NCBI GenBank assembly: GCA_003573635.1
Contig: QUTJ01031768.1
Location: 1-18,087, forward strand
Direction of reading: 5' to 3'
DNA length: 18,087 nt
Origin: Goniomonas avonlea
Lineage: Eukaryota > Cryptophyceae > Goniomonadida > Goniomonadaceae
In this document: positions 1 through 7,933 of the stretch, one piece after another
Layout of the letters: every line of letters begins with the position of its first letter
Position numbering within the stretch: the stretch's first letter is position 1
The notes under the pieces: generated by a model
The model's database searches: none
What the model saw: the letters and a program-made list of their open reading frames with translations, nothing else
Told to the model about the DNA's origin: nothing
Made by a program: the position numbers and the translations under genes

Positions 1-309
1 GTGCGTGCGCGCGTGCGCGCGCGCGTGGCGCATGCAAAGGCAAGTGTGTGCGCGTGTGCCACACACGTGTGTGTGTGTTTGTGTGATGATCAACAGAATC
101 TCGTCCCTTGGGTTTCTGTCTCTTCCTCCCCCTCCCCCGTTCCCTCCATCCCCTCCCTCTCCATCTCATGTTCTCTCCCCTCCTCTCCCTCCCTGCCACC
201 GTCTTCCTCCCTGCCACCGTCTCCCTCCCTGCCACCGTCTCCCTCCCTGCCACTCTCCCTCCCCGCGACTCCTCAAGTCCATCATGCTTCTCTGTAACTC
301 GTTACTCAG
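1..309 (+). repeat. Repeat-rich intron or upstream sequence of the PUL gene
   Basis: The first ~90 bases alternate purine and pyrimidine (GTGCGC and GTGTGT runs). From about 120 to 290 the strand is almost pure C/T. Inside it an 18-bp unit beginning CTGCCACCGTCT repeats at 193, 211 and 229, with a shortened copy at 247. A pyrimidine tract followed by ACTCAG at 304-309 gives a good 3' splice site into the first recognisable exon, so this is most likely the end of an intron whose 5' exon lies outside the window. No coding sequence is supported here. Confidence 0.6.
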
Positions 310-2181
310 GCAACCCTATCGTGAAGCTGCTTGCAAGGTGCATGGACGGAAGCACCCCACGGCTTGCCCAGACTATGGCCCTGTTCGCTGTAAGTCTCTA
401 CCTCTTTCTCTCCCTGCCCCTGTCTCCAGCTCTTCCCTTCCTCCCTCCGTTGCTCCCATTTCGCGTCTCTCTCATCACACCCGTTTCCTCCCTGAGGATG
501 CGAGAGAGCGGTGGGTGCAAGGAGGAACAAGTCACCGTGTTTTTCCTTGCAGACTTTAGCGTGGTTTGTTTGAACGGCAGTCAGTCACCCCCAAGCCTCG
601 CAGGCAACGAACATGTTTGCCTTCCCCAAAGGCGCCGCTTCCATGGCTTCCCCGCAACACGCCGAGGAAGTGATTTCGGCTGCGCGTGCCGCGCTGGCAA
701 CCACGCAACCTGCTCTAAGATGTGTACGTTAGGGGTACTCTTGCCACCTCGCCCCTCGCCCCACCTCACCTCGCGCCAAGTCACAGCATCCACGTCGCCT
801 CACGGATCTTGTGTCACAGTATCTTGTGTCACCCATTATTCACCCACGTCACCTTGCCGTGTCACTGAATGGCATCTCGTGTCGCCTCACTGTATCCTGT
901 GTCACCCCGGTGTCTCGTGTCGCCTCACTGCATCCTGTGTCACCCCGGTGTCTCGTGGCACCTCGCGTCACGTGACAGCACCTCATGGCCTTCTCCCTCA
1001 CCCCACGTCCCTTCGCAACAATACCCACGTGACGAGCCACCGAGGTGACAGAGGACCGTGAGGCGAAACGAGATGTTGTCAGGATGCGGGCGACGCCATC
1101 TCGGGTCATCAATTGACTCGATATCACAGACCGCGGCAGCGCTACTGTACAACCTGGCCCTATCTCTACCGAAAGACGACAGCATTGCGGTCACAGAGGT
1201 ACCCTCTTGGCTTTCTGTCGCGTTGGCTGTGCGGGTCAGAGCTCGTCCAAATGTCGAAGGGGTCGTTGTCGTCATGGTCCCTGGCTGGTTTGTCCCCGAT
1301 GTCGTCGTGTGCTGATCCGGCCTGTGCAGGTTGGCAGCCTGGCCGCTCACGCCCTGGGCGAAGAACCCGACGGTGAAACAGGTGCGCGATGTTGCTGCGG
1401 TCGGTTTGGTTCAATAGGCCGAATCTCCATTTCCAGCGGCAATTTTGGCGAGCTCTCTCTCCCCCCCCCCTCCCCTCTCTCTTTGACTCTCCTCAACATG
1501 TGGAGTGTGTTGTGGACGCACCCTTATGCCATGCAAGTCCTTAACTGACTGTTATGTCCTTATCCCTGTCATGTCTGCTTGTCCGTGTCAAGTTATCGAG
1601 TTATCGAGTTCTCGGGTTATCGAGTTATCGAGTTATCGAGTTATCGTTGTCATGTCCCGTGTCGTTGTCGAACTTCTGTGTCACCAACCGACCGGTTGGC
1701 CATGTGTCTGTGTCTGGGTGTCCGGTGTCTAACATCTGTGTCGACAGCCTACCGATTGGCCATGTGTTTGGGTTGCCTCTGCTACTGTAACGAGAACGCG
1801 GTGCGTCCACCTGCCTTCTTCCCTTGCTCTCCTCTCTTCCCGCGTGTTGTGTCTGGGTCGCCTCTGCTACTTTTAACGAGAACGGGTCCACTTGCGTCCT
1901 CCTCCCCCTCTGTGTGTGTCTGCCTCCTCTCTCCCTGTGTGTTTGTGTGTTGTGGGAGCATCGATGGAGAAGAAGAGGGGCAACTCAGAGATACTTGCAG
2001 TGTTTGGACCTGGACCTCACACGTGCACACGCACGCACACAGACACGCACACCGTTCTGACTCTTAGCCGTTGCAGGTTGTCCTGGTGCAGTGTTTGGAC
2101 CTGGACCTCATGCGACTTGAAACAATGTCTCCTCGCGTGAAGGAGCTGGGGCACGAGTTATCGTTGTTGCTGAGCGCTTAA
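310..2181 (+). CDS. PUL-domain (PLAA/Ufd3-type) protein, C-terminal part, 5' end outside window
   Basis: Proposed exons are 310-389, 604-723, 1130-1198, 1330-1381 and a last exon at 2077 or 2092 to the TAA at 2179-2181. The first three join in phase 0. The conceptual peptide is a chain of amphipathic helices: GNPIVKLLARCMDGS, then NMFAFPKGAASM, then TAAALLYNLALSLPKDDS, then VGSLAAHALGEEPD, ending PRVKELGHELSLLLSA. This order follows the Armadillo-like PUL domain of PLAA/Ufd3, which binds the C-terminus of the p97/Cdc48 ATPase in ubiquitin-dependent turnover; PUL domains also occur in thioredoxin-PUL and PPPDE-PUL proteins, and the fusion partner lies off the window. Weak point: the 1381 donor (phase 1) does not join the last exon in frame, so a small exon is missing, a splice site is unusual, or there is a base error. 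The family call rests on pattern similarity only. Confidence 0.5.
875..962 (+). repeat. 38-bp tandem repeat in PUL-gene intron
   Basis: A 38-bp unit beginning TCTCGTGTCGCCTCACTG starts at 875 and 913, and a third, partial copy starts at 951. Degenerate relatives built on GTGTCAC extend upstream to about 780. The array lies in the intron 724-1129. It is a minisatellite with no coding support. Confidence 0.7.
1592..1647 (+). repeat. Octamer tandem repeat (GTTATCGA)x7
   Basis: Seven consecutive 8-bp units read GTTATCGA. The third is changed to GTTCTCGG and the last ends in T. The array lies in the long last intron of the PUL gene. Confidence 0.85.
1690..2112 (+). repeat. Diverged segmental duplications in last PUL-gene intron
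   Basis: Three short segments occur twice. A GATTGGCCATGTGT-like stretch is near 1690 and 1750. A CCTCTGCTACT...AACGAGAACG stretch is near 1775 and 1860. TGCAGTGTTTGGACCTGGAC occurs at about 1997 and 2088. The last pair matters because the downstream copy carries the start of the presumed terminal exon with its AG, so the upstream copy is a duplicated acceptor plus exon start that runs out of frame into a CA repeat. Boundaries are approximate. Confidence 0.6.
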
Positions 2182-2794
2182 GCACCGAGCAATCAAGCGC
2201 AAGATGGGTTCGGCTCCAATAACCCGCGCCGATCGGCTTCCCGCACCGCCATTGCTCAGGCCGCGGCCTTTCGACGTACAACGTTGAGTCGTTCCCTGAC
2301 GAGGGTAGAAAATGAGAGAGTGTGTATTCAACAGCCTGGAATTGCTCAGTTGGAAACTGACTGCTAGGTTATCTCCCACGGGACGTCGATCAACGATGAT
2401 GGCGCCTGTGCGGAGAGGGGCCATCAAAGCCTGCCGCCTCGCTGATTCCATCTCGCTCAGCCTCCCTGTGGGGGTGCCTCCAAGTGACGACTGTGCTTGG
2501 CTGTGGCCCGCACGACTTGTGTGTCACAGTCGCGTGTGGGGTGCCGCTCCAAGTGACTCCGAAGGTTGAAGGGAGGCCACAACTGGCGCCAGGGTCCTTT
2601 GTCTATCGTTGTGCCTCTTTGCGTGTAAAACCATCTCTGTTAATTGGCGTATCGCTAGCCGTGTCAAAGGAACCGGGTACAAGGACCGCGGCTGTGCTGG
2701 GTGAGCCGCGAAAACGGGGCTCTCTCCCAAGATTGTGGGGCTGATCAACTGGAAAAGTACATTTATTATCAGAGTTTTGTGCGGGCGTTGCGAC
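2182..2794. other. Intergenic, tail-to-tail between PUL gene and syntaxin
   Basis: I see no credible coding exon or RNA gene in this 613-nt stretch. Open frames on both strands give low-complexity or unfamiliar peptides without splice context. The right end carries TTTATT at 2762-2767, which reads AATAAA on the minus strand 28 nt past the syntaxin stop codon and is a plausible poly(A) signal for that gene. Confidence 0.5.
2762..2767 (-). terminator. Candidate poly(A) signal of the syntaxin gene
   Basis: AATAAA on the minus strand, 28 nt downstream of the TAA at 2795-2797. Position and sequence fit a canonical polyadenylation hexamer. No cleavage site can be confirmed from sequence. Confidence 0.45.
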
Positions 2795-3882
2795 TTAAAG
2801 TCCGCCGGTGAAGCCCTTCGTAAGACCCCCAAAGATGCTGAGAACAATAGCCAAACCTAAGACGGTACAGCACAAGATGCAGCACATTTTTTTCCGTGCC
2901 GACTTTTGGTGGCTTTTGGCCTGTGGACGCGTGAGCGACGTGTCGAGAGGACACAAGGGACCCAAGGCTGACTGACCTTGAGAAGCTCATCGATACCAGA
3001 CCCAACCTTGACGGTGGTTTCTTCCACGTGCGACTCAATCAAGTCCAGATCCTGGGGTTGTGTGTGAGCAAGAGTCGACCGAGTGTCAACGGCTTCTCAC
3101 TTCCTGCTGGTGCTGAACAAGACAAGCCACGTCTTCGAACAATGTATTCAAATCTTGAAGGTCCTGCAACGGTTGTAAAAAAAACGTCTCTGTTGACATG
3201 GGAGAAATAGCGAAACCTGCTCAAGGCCCTCGAGGTCTGCCAGTTTTTCCTCGTGCATGGCAACATCAAGCGACCGCACGCCTTGCATCTGAGTCTGCAG
3301 AGCGTCAGGAGTGTCACAGTAAACAAATACGTCACCTGAACTTGCTGGTCTCCGACAAGACTTGCAGGTGCGGCCTCGGACAATGGGCTCGGGTCTGTCA
3401 TAGATCCTTGGCCCATCGACCGCCGCCGTTCCCCCTCCTGCTTCAAGCCCCCAACGACCTCACGCATAACCGTCTCGTGCTGGGTGAGAGCAGACTTGAA
3501 ATCTCTCCGAAGTTTGTCAAGCTGGCGAGACTTCATTGGGTCCGAGCTGGTCTGGCGCAGGGCAGCGGAAGTGGTGTTCATCAAGGCCTTCGCCTTCTCC
3601 TCCTCTTTTGCAAACTGGAAAGAAAATGACCACGTTGCCGCCAACCCGGGACCTTCTTACCTGACCTTTCAGCCTCGTAAAATTGGGCTTTGACCTTTTG
3701 AGCTGCTCTGCAACCCCCCGAAGCGACTCTGTAATACGCAGCAACTCTTCGATGTTGTCCGCGATCAACCCAATGTCAACATCCCTGCTTCGCTGGGGCA
3801 CACGGTCCCAGTCTGAGGAACTCCCCCCCATGCCTCCCACCAGTCTTTCTGAGAGCTCATGACTGGGGCGTGAGGCAGGCAT
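2795..3882 (-). CDS. Syntaxin-type Qa-SNARE, complete, 6 exons, 280 aa
   Basis: Minus-strand exons in order are 3882-3661, 3614-3336, 3294-3217, 3163-3101, 3051-2977 and 2920-2795. All five introns are GT-AG, phase 0 and 37-56 nt long, and the frame stays open to TAA. Residues 1-160 are charged and helical, as expected of the Habc domain and linker (IADNIEELLRITESLRG; LDKLRRDFKSALTQHE). The SNARE motif runs from about residue 173 to 237. LFEDVACLVQHQQ aligns with the Qa-SNARE core and places the zero-layer glutamine at Q212. A basic KSARKK stretch precedes a C-terminal anchor at about 252-270 (CCILCCTVLGLAIVL), with four cysteines that could be palmitoylated. Syntaxins pair with Qb, Qc and R SNAREs to fuse vesicles with target membranes. 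Which membrane this one serves is unclear; endosomal/prevacuolar (Pep12/syntaxin-7 group) or plasma membrane are both possible. ATG 3882 is the only upstream in-frame Met; an extra 5' exon cannot be excluded. Confidence 0.9.
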
Positions 3883-4088
3883 GTATCTGAGGCCCTTTCT
3901 TCGCGACGGTCTGCCTTGTTGGGGGTCGATGACCTGTTGTATGTCCACAGAGTTGAAGTGGCACAAACCGCTGATTTGTGACTGATCGAACTCGATAACA
4001 CGGTAATAGTCGTGAGGGCTTCAAGTCGATAAACGTGACTTGAAAGACCCTTTCAAGCGTTTCCGTTCGTTTGTCAGTTCAAGGTTCG
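3883..4088. promoter_or_regulatory. Shared divergent promoter, syntaxin / CFAP161
   Basis: The two start codons are 206 nt apart on opposite strands, so both promoters and both 5' UTRs must lie here unless unseen 5' exons exist. I see no TATA box and no clear RFX X-box of the kind that controls many ciliary genes. Confidence 0.5.
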
Positions 4089-5325
4089 ATGGAGTTCATC
4101 TACACACCACAACAGATTGCTGGCTACAAGGGGTTCCAGCGCAAAGTGAAGGTCGGAAATTGGAGTGAGGATCAAGAGCTAGAGGAGGTATTCTATCCGA
4201 GTTCGTTTCGTGCTTGCTGAGTCGTTGCAGGCCCGGCTGAAGGATTTCCTCTGGAAGCGGGAGCGTGGCTTGCTCAAGTGCACCCAGCAGGAGCAACGGT
4301 TTGCAACTGCCTTGCAATCGGTACAATTTCACTTGTTCCCGCCTTGTTGCTAACTGTGTTGCAGACCACTGTGTTCACTCGCCATGATGATGGGTTTGTA
4401 CATTTTGGGGACATAATCATGCTGTTCAACCAAGCCACCGACGGCTGCCTTGCGTGTGATCTGCACGATAAACTAAACGATGTCAATTTTGCGGCCCAGA
4501 CAACATGGTACACTGAGCCGTGCGCTCGCACAACTTTCGAGGTGGTTCGGTGCGTGATGAACCTGTTGATCTCGTCCGTAGTTCCTGCTGACCAGTTTGC
4601 AGGTATGAAGGCAGGGGCGATAAACGCGATGCGATCTTTGAGTATGACGATGATGTTCTCCACTTTTCGCAAAAGTTCCGCCTGCGATGCCACGTGGCAA
4701 TGACCGAGCAGGAGATTTATCTTTCTTCTCATCCAAAAACTCCGAGCGCGTTTTCCAAGGTGTCTCGCAACCAGGAGGTCGTCATGTCCTCGGTCGTGAA
4801 CTGGAATACTGTGTGGGAGGCTCAGTGTCTTGACCCCCAATACCGAATGGAAATGGAAGGGCAACCCGTGTTGGCCAACGCGCCAACGGCACTTCTTCAC
4901 TGCGCGACCAACCAGCTCATGGCCTCAGACAACTTCAAATATCAGTGCGTACTCCTGAGTCCTCCATTGTATTGAACTCACCCAACCGCAGCAACGATTT
5001 CGGCAGCGAGTATGAGATTTTCTGCAAAACCTATGCGGACGGACAGAGGGGTGCCATGGGGTGCCGGGACAAGCGCGGACTGGGCGAACAGAATCGTTGG
5101 TGTTTTGTGAACAAGGTACCAAATTCCATCCTGTCATTCCTTTCTGAACCTTGGCAGATGCCTTCGATGGATGACTCCGCAGCTGCTGGATCCTTGCCGC
5201 AATCTCGCGGCGGCAAGTCTCAAGGGACCGTTGGATTCGTTGATGAGCCTCGGGAAGACGAAGCGGGTGGTGACTACGAGGGTGGTGGCTACCGAGACGA
5301 ACCACCGCGCAGCCAGTATGACTAG
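4089..5325 (+). CDS. CFAP161: Cilia- and flagella-associated protein 161, complete, 6 exons, 335 aa
   Basis: Exons are 4089-4187, 4231-4320, 4365-4549, 4603-4944, 4992-5115 and 5158-5325. All introns are GT-AG of 42-53 nt, and the two internal phase-2 joins restore codons cleanly. The product follows CFAP161 from end to end: KVGNWSEDQELEE near residues 21-33, then RLKDFLWKRERGLL, then GFVHFGDIIMLFN, a TFEVVR/YEGRGDKRD segment, IYLSSHPKT, NWNTVWEAQCLDP..RMEMEG, and NRWCFVNK near the end. It is slightly longer than the animal protein (about 300 aa) because of a Gly/Asp/Glu-rich tail encoded by the last exon. CFAP161 is an inner protein of axonemal doublet microtubules in motile cilia, so its presence implies a flagellated life stage. 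The start at 4089 is the first in-frame ATG, with a normal upstream gap to the divergent syntaxin. Confidence 0.9.
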
Positions 5326-5745
5326 ACTCAAGCACGAACATGGAACTCTGTATTAGATATATGTACTAATGAATGGGCAGCTGGTGACGTTGCCTCTCTC
5401 CGCACGATGAGCGTTTTAAAAAACCCTTTCACACAGACTCTTCGCGTGGTGACGTTGCCTCGCCGCACGATGAGCGTCTCAAAAAATGTTTCACACAGAC
5501 TTTCTTCAAGTGAATGGTTCGTCGAGCTACACACTGCAGATGAAGACTGCCAGATCCAGTTCTCCCCCGTACGGCGCGAGGCCGCAGAGGCATGCTGCTG
5601 TTGATCCTAAAAAATTGGCTCTCCGTACTGTAGGGACTCCTTTGCGCATCTGGAGAGAACGGCTTTCTGAACACTGTATTTTCTTGGCCAACAAACGGAG
5701 ATTGTCTGAATGAGAGGCCAGCGAAGGTTCAGATCAAAAATTCGG
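5326..5745. other. Intergenic, tail-to-tail CFAP161 / RRM gene
   Basis: This 420-nt stretch separates two convergent stop codons. Apart from the 65-bp duplication listed separately I see no gene. Neither strand shows a canonical AATAAA close to the stop codons. Confidence 0.5.
5382..5511 (+). repeat. 65-bp direct tandem duplication
   Basis: TGGTGACGTTGCCTC begins at 5382 and again at 5447. Each unit continues with CCGCACGATGAGCGT, an A-rich stretch and TTTCACACAGACT. The units differ by a few substitutions and a 2-bp indel, so the duplication is not brand new. It lies 57 nt past the CFAP161 stop, probably in its 3' UTR or in the convergent transcripts' overlap. Confidence 0.8.
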
Positions 5746-6351
5746 TTAATATCGCTTTTTCGCAAAACTGAGCTTCAAGTGCCTGGACTGAACACCGAAA
5801 TGCTCTCCAAAATCGCAACCGTTCCATTCCTCCACGATAGTCCGCGCTTCCTCAGGAGTTCCAAAATCAACGAACCCGACACCTTTGCACAGTTGTGTGG
5901 TCGGGTCCCTGAGCAACCGAACGGCTTTGATTGTAAAGCCCTCTTTGGTGAAGAATTCACGAATATTTTTCTCAACCGTCTCATGTGGTAAGTACTGGAA
6001 GAACACCTCGCAGGACGCTGGTGCATTGTTCGATTGTGCAGGTGCGCTCTTCTGGGCACTGGCTGGGGATGTGGTCTTCTTGCCACTGGCTGGAGATGGC
6101 TTCACAAACTTTGATCCAGGTTCACCTTTGGCTTTCGATTCCTTCTTCTCGTCTCCAGTGGGTCGCACCTTTCCTGCCTTGGTGCGTGGCTTCTGGGAGG
6201 ACTTTCTCTTTTTCTTGTCCTCAGGAGCGCCATCCTTCTTACTCTTCTTGAACTCAGACCCACTCTTTTTCACACCACCAGCGCCCCCGCCTTGTTTCTC
6301 CTTCTCCCTCATCATCCTCCGGTACTCCCGGACTCGCTTGTTCGGCGCCAT
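5746..6351 (-). CDS. Lysine-rich RNA-binding protein with one C-terminal RRM, 201 aa
   Basis: This is a single-exon frame from ATG 6351 to TAA 5746. Residues 1-110 are highly basic and low in complexity (KKSGSEFKKSKKDG, EDKKKRKSSQK, KPSPASGKK), resembling the nuclear/nucleolar targeting tails of nucleolin-type proteins. Residues 114-198 form an RRM: RNP2 is VFFQYL at 116-121, and RNP1 is KGVGFVDF at 156-163, matching the consensus with both aromatic positions. The RRM ends close to the C-terminus (KLSFAKKRY). RNA binding is well supported; the target and process are not. A nucleolar role in ribosome biogenesis is an inference from composition. Long open frames on the opposite strand here are shadows created by the lysine codons and GC content. 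No relative was recognised closely enough for a symbol. Confidence 0.8.
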   Translation of the reverse strand: MAPNKRVREYRRMMREKEKQGGGAGGVKKSGSEFKKSKKDGAPEDKKKRKSSQKPRTKAGKVRPTGDEKKESKAKGEPGSKFVKPSPASGKKTTSPASAQKSAPAQSNNAPASCEVFFQYLPHETVEKNIREFFTKEGFTIKAVRLLRDPTTQLCKGVGFVDFGTPEEARTIVEEWNGCDFGEHFGVQSRHLKLSFAKKRY

Positions 6352-6389
6352 CGATGCTGCGAAGAAAAAGCTCGTGAGTCTGGCTCGCA

Positions 6390-6399
6390 GCTATATAAA
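6390..6399 (-). promoter_or_regulatory. Possible TATA box for the RRM gene
   Basis: The sequence reads TTTATATAG on the minus strand, about 40 nt upstream of the ATG at 6351. Position and sequence suit a TATA element with a very short 5' UTR. No such motif is seen for the other genes in the window, so this could be chance. Confidence 0.3.
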
Positions 6400-7211
6400 C
6401 TGGCAGAACAAGTTTACGGCTCTCACGCATACGGGGATAAGGTTGGAATTTGAAGATCAGGATCGGCGAAGCGATGCAGCGCCCTGCGGAGGACGCAAAC
6501 ATGGTTGACGTGGCGTTACCTGAGTACAAAAGTGTGATCACTGAAAATAAAAGATGATCAAATTGCAATGGTGAGTCGGGGTGCAAGCTCTGTTTTTTTT
6601 TGGCGGTCANGATGCTGTGTTTTTCATTGCTGTGGGAGCTCTGTCGTTGAAGCAAAANCTCACCGTGGCGAGCAAAGATGCTAAAGCCTGAATTGCAAGC
6701 TGCAACGCTCAGGCTGATCCTTGCTTGGATTCATTTCGATGTAATTTTTGGTTTTCACTGAGACTGATTAAGCATTCGCGCAGTTTGGGTCCAAGCAGCA
6801 TCATGCGATTGGCTCTATTGTCCCATCTGGACATGTAGGTCCCGAGTTCAAACGCCAGAACAGTGCATTTGCAATTGCAATGTTATAACAATAATAANAA
6901 CAACTTTCATTTGCGAACCTATGCCCATTTCATCAGCATTGTGACTTTGGCTTGCATTTACGACAGACAAAATTGCCGACATGTCGAAAAACAATTTATT
7001 GTTTTTGCGTCCTGCACTTGCGCTGTCTTCCTTTCCGGGTATTCCCCCATTCGTGTAATTCAGTCTTAAAGCCTCTGCATATCCCTGGCACATGTACGTG
7101 GTCTTTCCAGAGCTCCGTCGCGCTCTTCCGGCAGGCATTTTTGATGATTTTTCAGGACGCTACTCAGCTTCGCTAATGGAATAAGCTGTATGTGTAGGAG
7201 CCGTAAAGTTA
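6400..7211. other. Intergenic, AT-richer, no gene seen
   Basis: This roughly 800-nt stretch carries three of the window's N bases (6610, 6657, 6898). It is richer in A/T than its surroundings. I see no conserved peptide, splice-joined exon chain, tRNA or other structured RNA that I can name. It may hold promoter sequence for the RRM gene at its left end. The Helentron-like element begins at its right end. Confidence 0.4.
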
Positions 7212-7269
7212 CAAGTAGCGGGCCATATGGGCCCTGTTCCCTCAACGCTACCTGAAATGGAGCTGCCAC

Positions 7270-7397
7270 TCTGAGGCATGGCCGACCCTCTGNGTCTGAG
7301 GCATGGCCGACCCTTAGGGTCTGAGGCATGGCCGACCCTTAGGGTCTGAGGCATGGCCGACCCTGCGGGTCTGAGGGTCTGAGGCATGGCCAACCCG
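7270..7397 (+). repeat. 25-bp minisatellite in the outer element
   Basis: Units beginning TCTGAGGCATGGCCGACCC start at 7270, 7295, 7320 and 7345. An 8-bp fragment follows at 7370 and a final full-motif unit at 7378. There are no spacers, so this is not a CRISPR array. Confidence 0.85.
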
Positions 7398-7452
7398 ACT
7401 CCTCCGGTCAGAGTGTTTTCGCTCCTTAGTCAGAGTGTTTTCGCTAACTTTT

Positions 7453-7753
7453 TCCCTCAACGCTAGTGCAAAAAGGGATCTTGAGAGCCGCTGAGTGTCC
7501 GTCCGTCTGAAGCTTTTTCAAAAAATATTCAAACCCGGCTGCCCTTTAGCGAAAAGTTAGCGAAAACACTCTGACTAAGGAGCGAAAACACTCTGACTGG
7601 AGGAGTCGGGTTGGCCATGCCTCAGACCCTCAGGGTCGGCCATGCCTCAGACCCTAAGGGTCGGCCATGCCTCAGACCCAGAGGGTCGGCCATGCCTCAG
7701 AGCTCCATTTCAGGTAGCGTTGAGGGAACAGGGCCCATATGGCCCGCTACTTG
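7453..7753 (+). mobile_element. Inner Helentron-like copy, plus orientation, nested in the outer copy
   Basis: This 301-bp copy has the same parts in the same order as the outer one: 5' TCCCTCAACGCTAGTGC at 7453, the inverted 13-mer at 7715-7727, the hairpin at 7731-7745, and the 3' end CTTG at 7753. T7452 and T7754 flank it. It interrupts the outer copy in a run of T, producing the order arm A, arm B, inverse A, inverse B. The copies are nearly identical; differences include a GTCC duplication near 7500 and four rather than five full minisatellite units. Both insertions are therefore recent. Confidence 0.65.
7608..7701 (-). repeat. 25-bp minisatellite in the inner element
   Basis: The reverse complement of the same motif (GGGTCGGCCATGCCTCAGA on the plus strand) starts at 7608, 7633, 7658 and 7683. 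There are four units against five in the outer element, which shows unit gain or loss since insertion. Confidence 0.85.
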
Positions 7754-7848
7754 TTCGCTAAAGGGCAGCCGGGTTTGACTATTTTGAAAAAGCTTCAGAC
7801 GGACGCTCAGCGGCTCTCAAGATCCCTTTTTGCACTAGCGTTGAGGGA

Positions 7849-7933
7849 AATAATCAGACAAGGCTGTCGGTACCTAGTCTAGCTAGCATGAAGTCAAAAC
7901 AATCAAGTGAGTCTCTGGCGCTGTTCACCGTGA
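7849..7933 (+). promoter_or_regulatory. Short gap between Helentron-like element and SR-protein start
   Basis: Only 85 nt separate the element from the ATG at 7934. Unless an upstream exon exists, the 5' UTR is here and much of the promoter must lie in, or beyond, the mobile element. No TATA box was seen. The in-frame TGA immediately before the ATG supports the chosen start. Confidence 0.4.

Larger units (their letters stand above)
7212..7848 (-). mobile_element. Outer non-autonomous Helentron/Helitron2-like element, minus orientation, split by an inner copy
   Basis: Read on the minus strand, the element starts TCCCTCAACGCTAGTGC at 7848. It runs to 7754, is interrupted by the inner copy, and resumes at 7452 to end in ...GCTACTTG at 7212. 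Without the insertion it is about 336 bp. It has a 13-bp 5' terminal motif whose inverted copy lies 26 nt inside the 3' end (7238-7250). Next comes a GGGCC/GGCCC hairpin (7220-7234), 8 nt before the 3' terminus. It also carries a 25-bp minisatellite (7270-7397). The bases flanking the ends are T and T on the element strand. Asymmetric terminal inverted repeats, a 3' stem-loop, internal tandem repeats, T-T insertion and no target duplication are the known traits of Helentrons and their non-autonomous HINE relatives. No transposase or Rep-helicase is encoded. Confidence 0.65.

Noticed and set aside
108-1061. Continuous frame of 317 codons at the left end
   Set aside because: It reads through pyrimidine tracts and minisatellites. 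Only two short parts resemble protein, and they are better explained as separate exons of the PUL gene.
5885-6508. Long plus-strand frame of about 207 codons opposite the RRM gene
   Set aside because: The minus-strand product has a clear RRM with both RNP motifs. The plus-strand peptide is a composition shadow rich in F, S and P.
6835-6870. Possible tRNA T-arm around GAGTTCAAACGCC
   Set aside because: The flanking bases do not form the 5-bp T stem, and no acceptor or anticodon arm can be placed upstream.
7270-7701. 25-bp repeats as a CRISPR array
   Set aside because: Units are directly adjacent without spacers, occur as inverted sets in two element arms, and the setting is eukaryotic.
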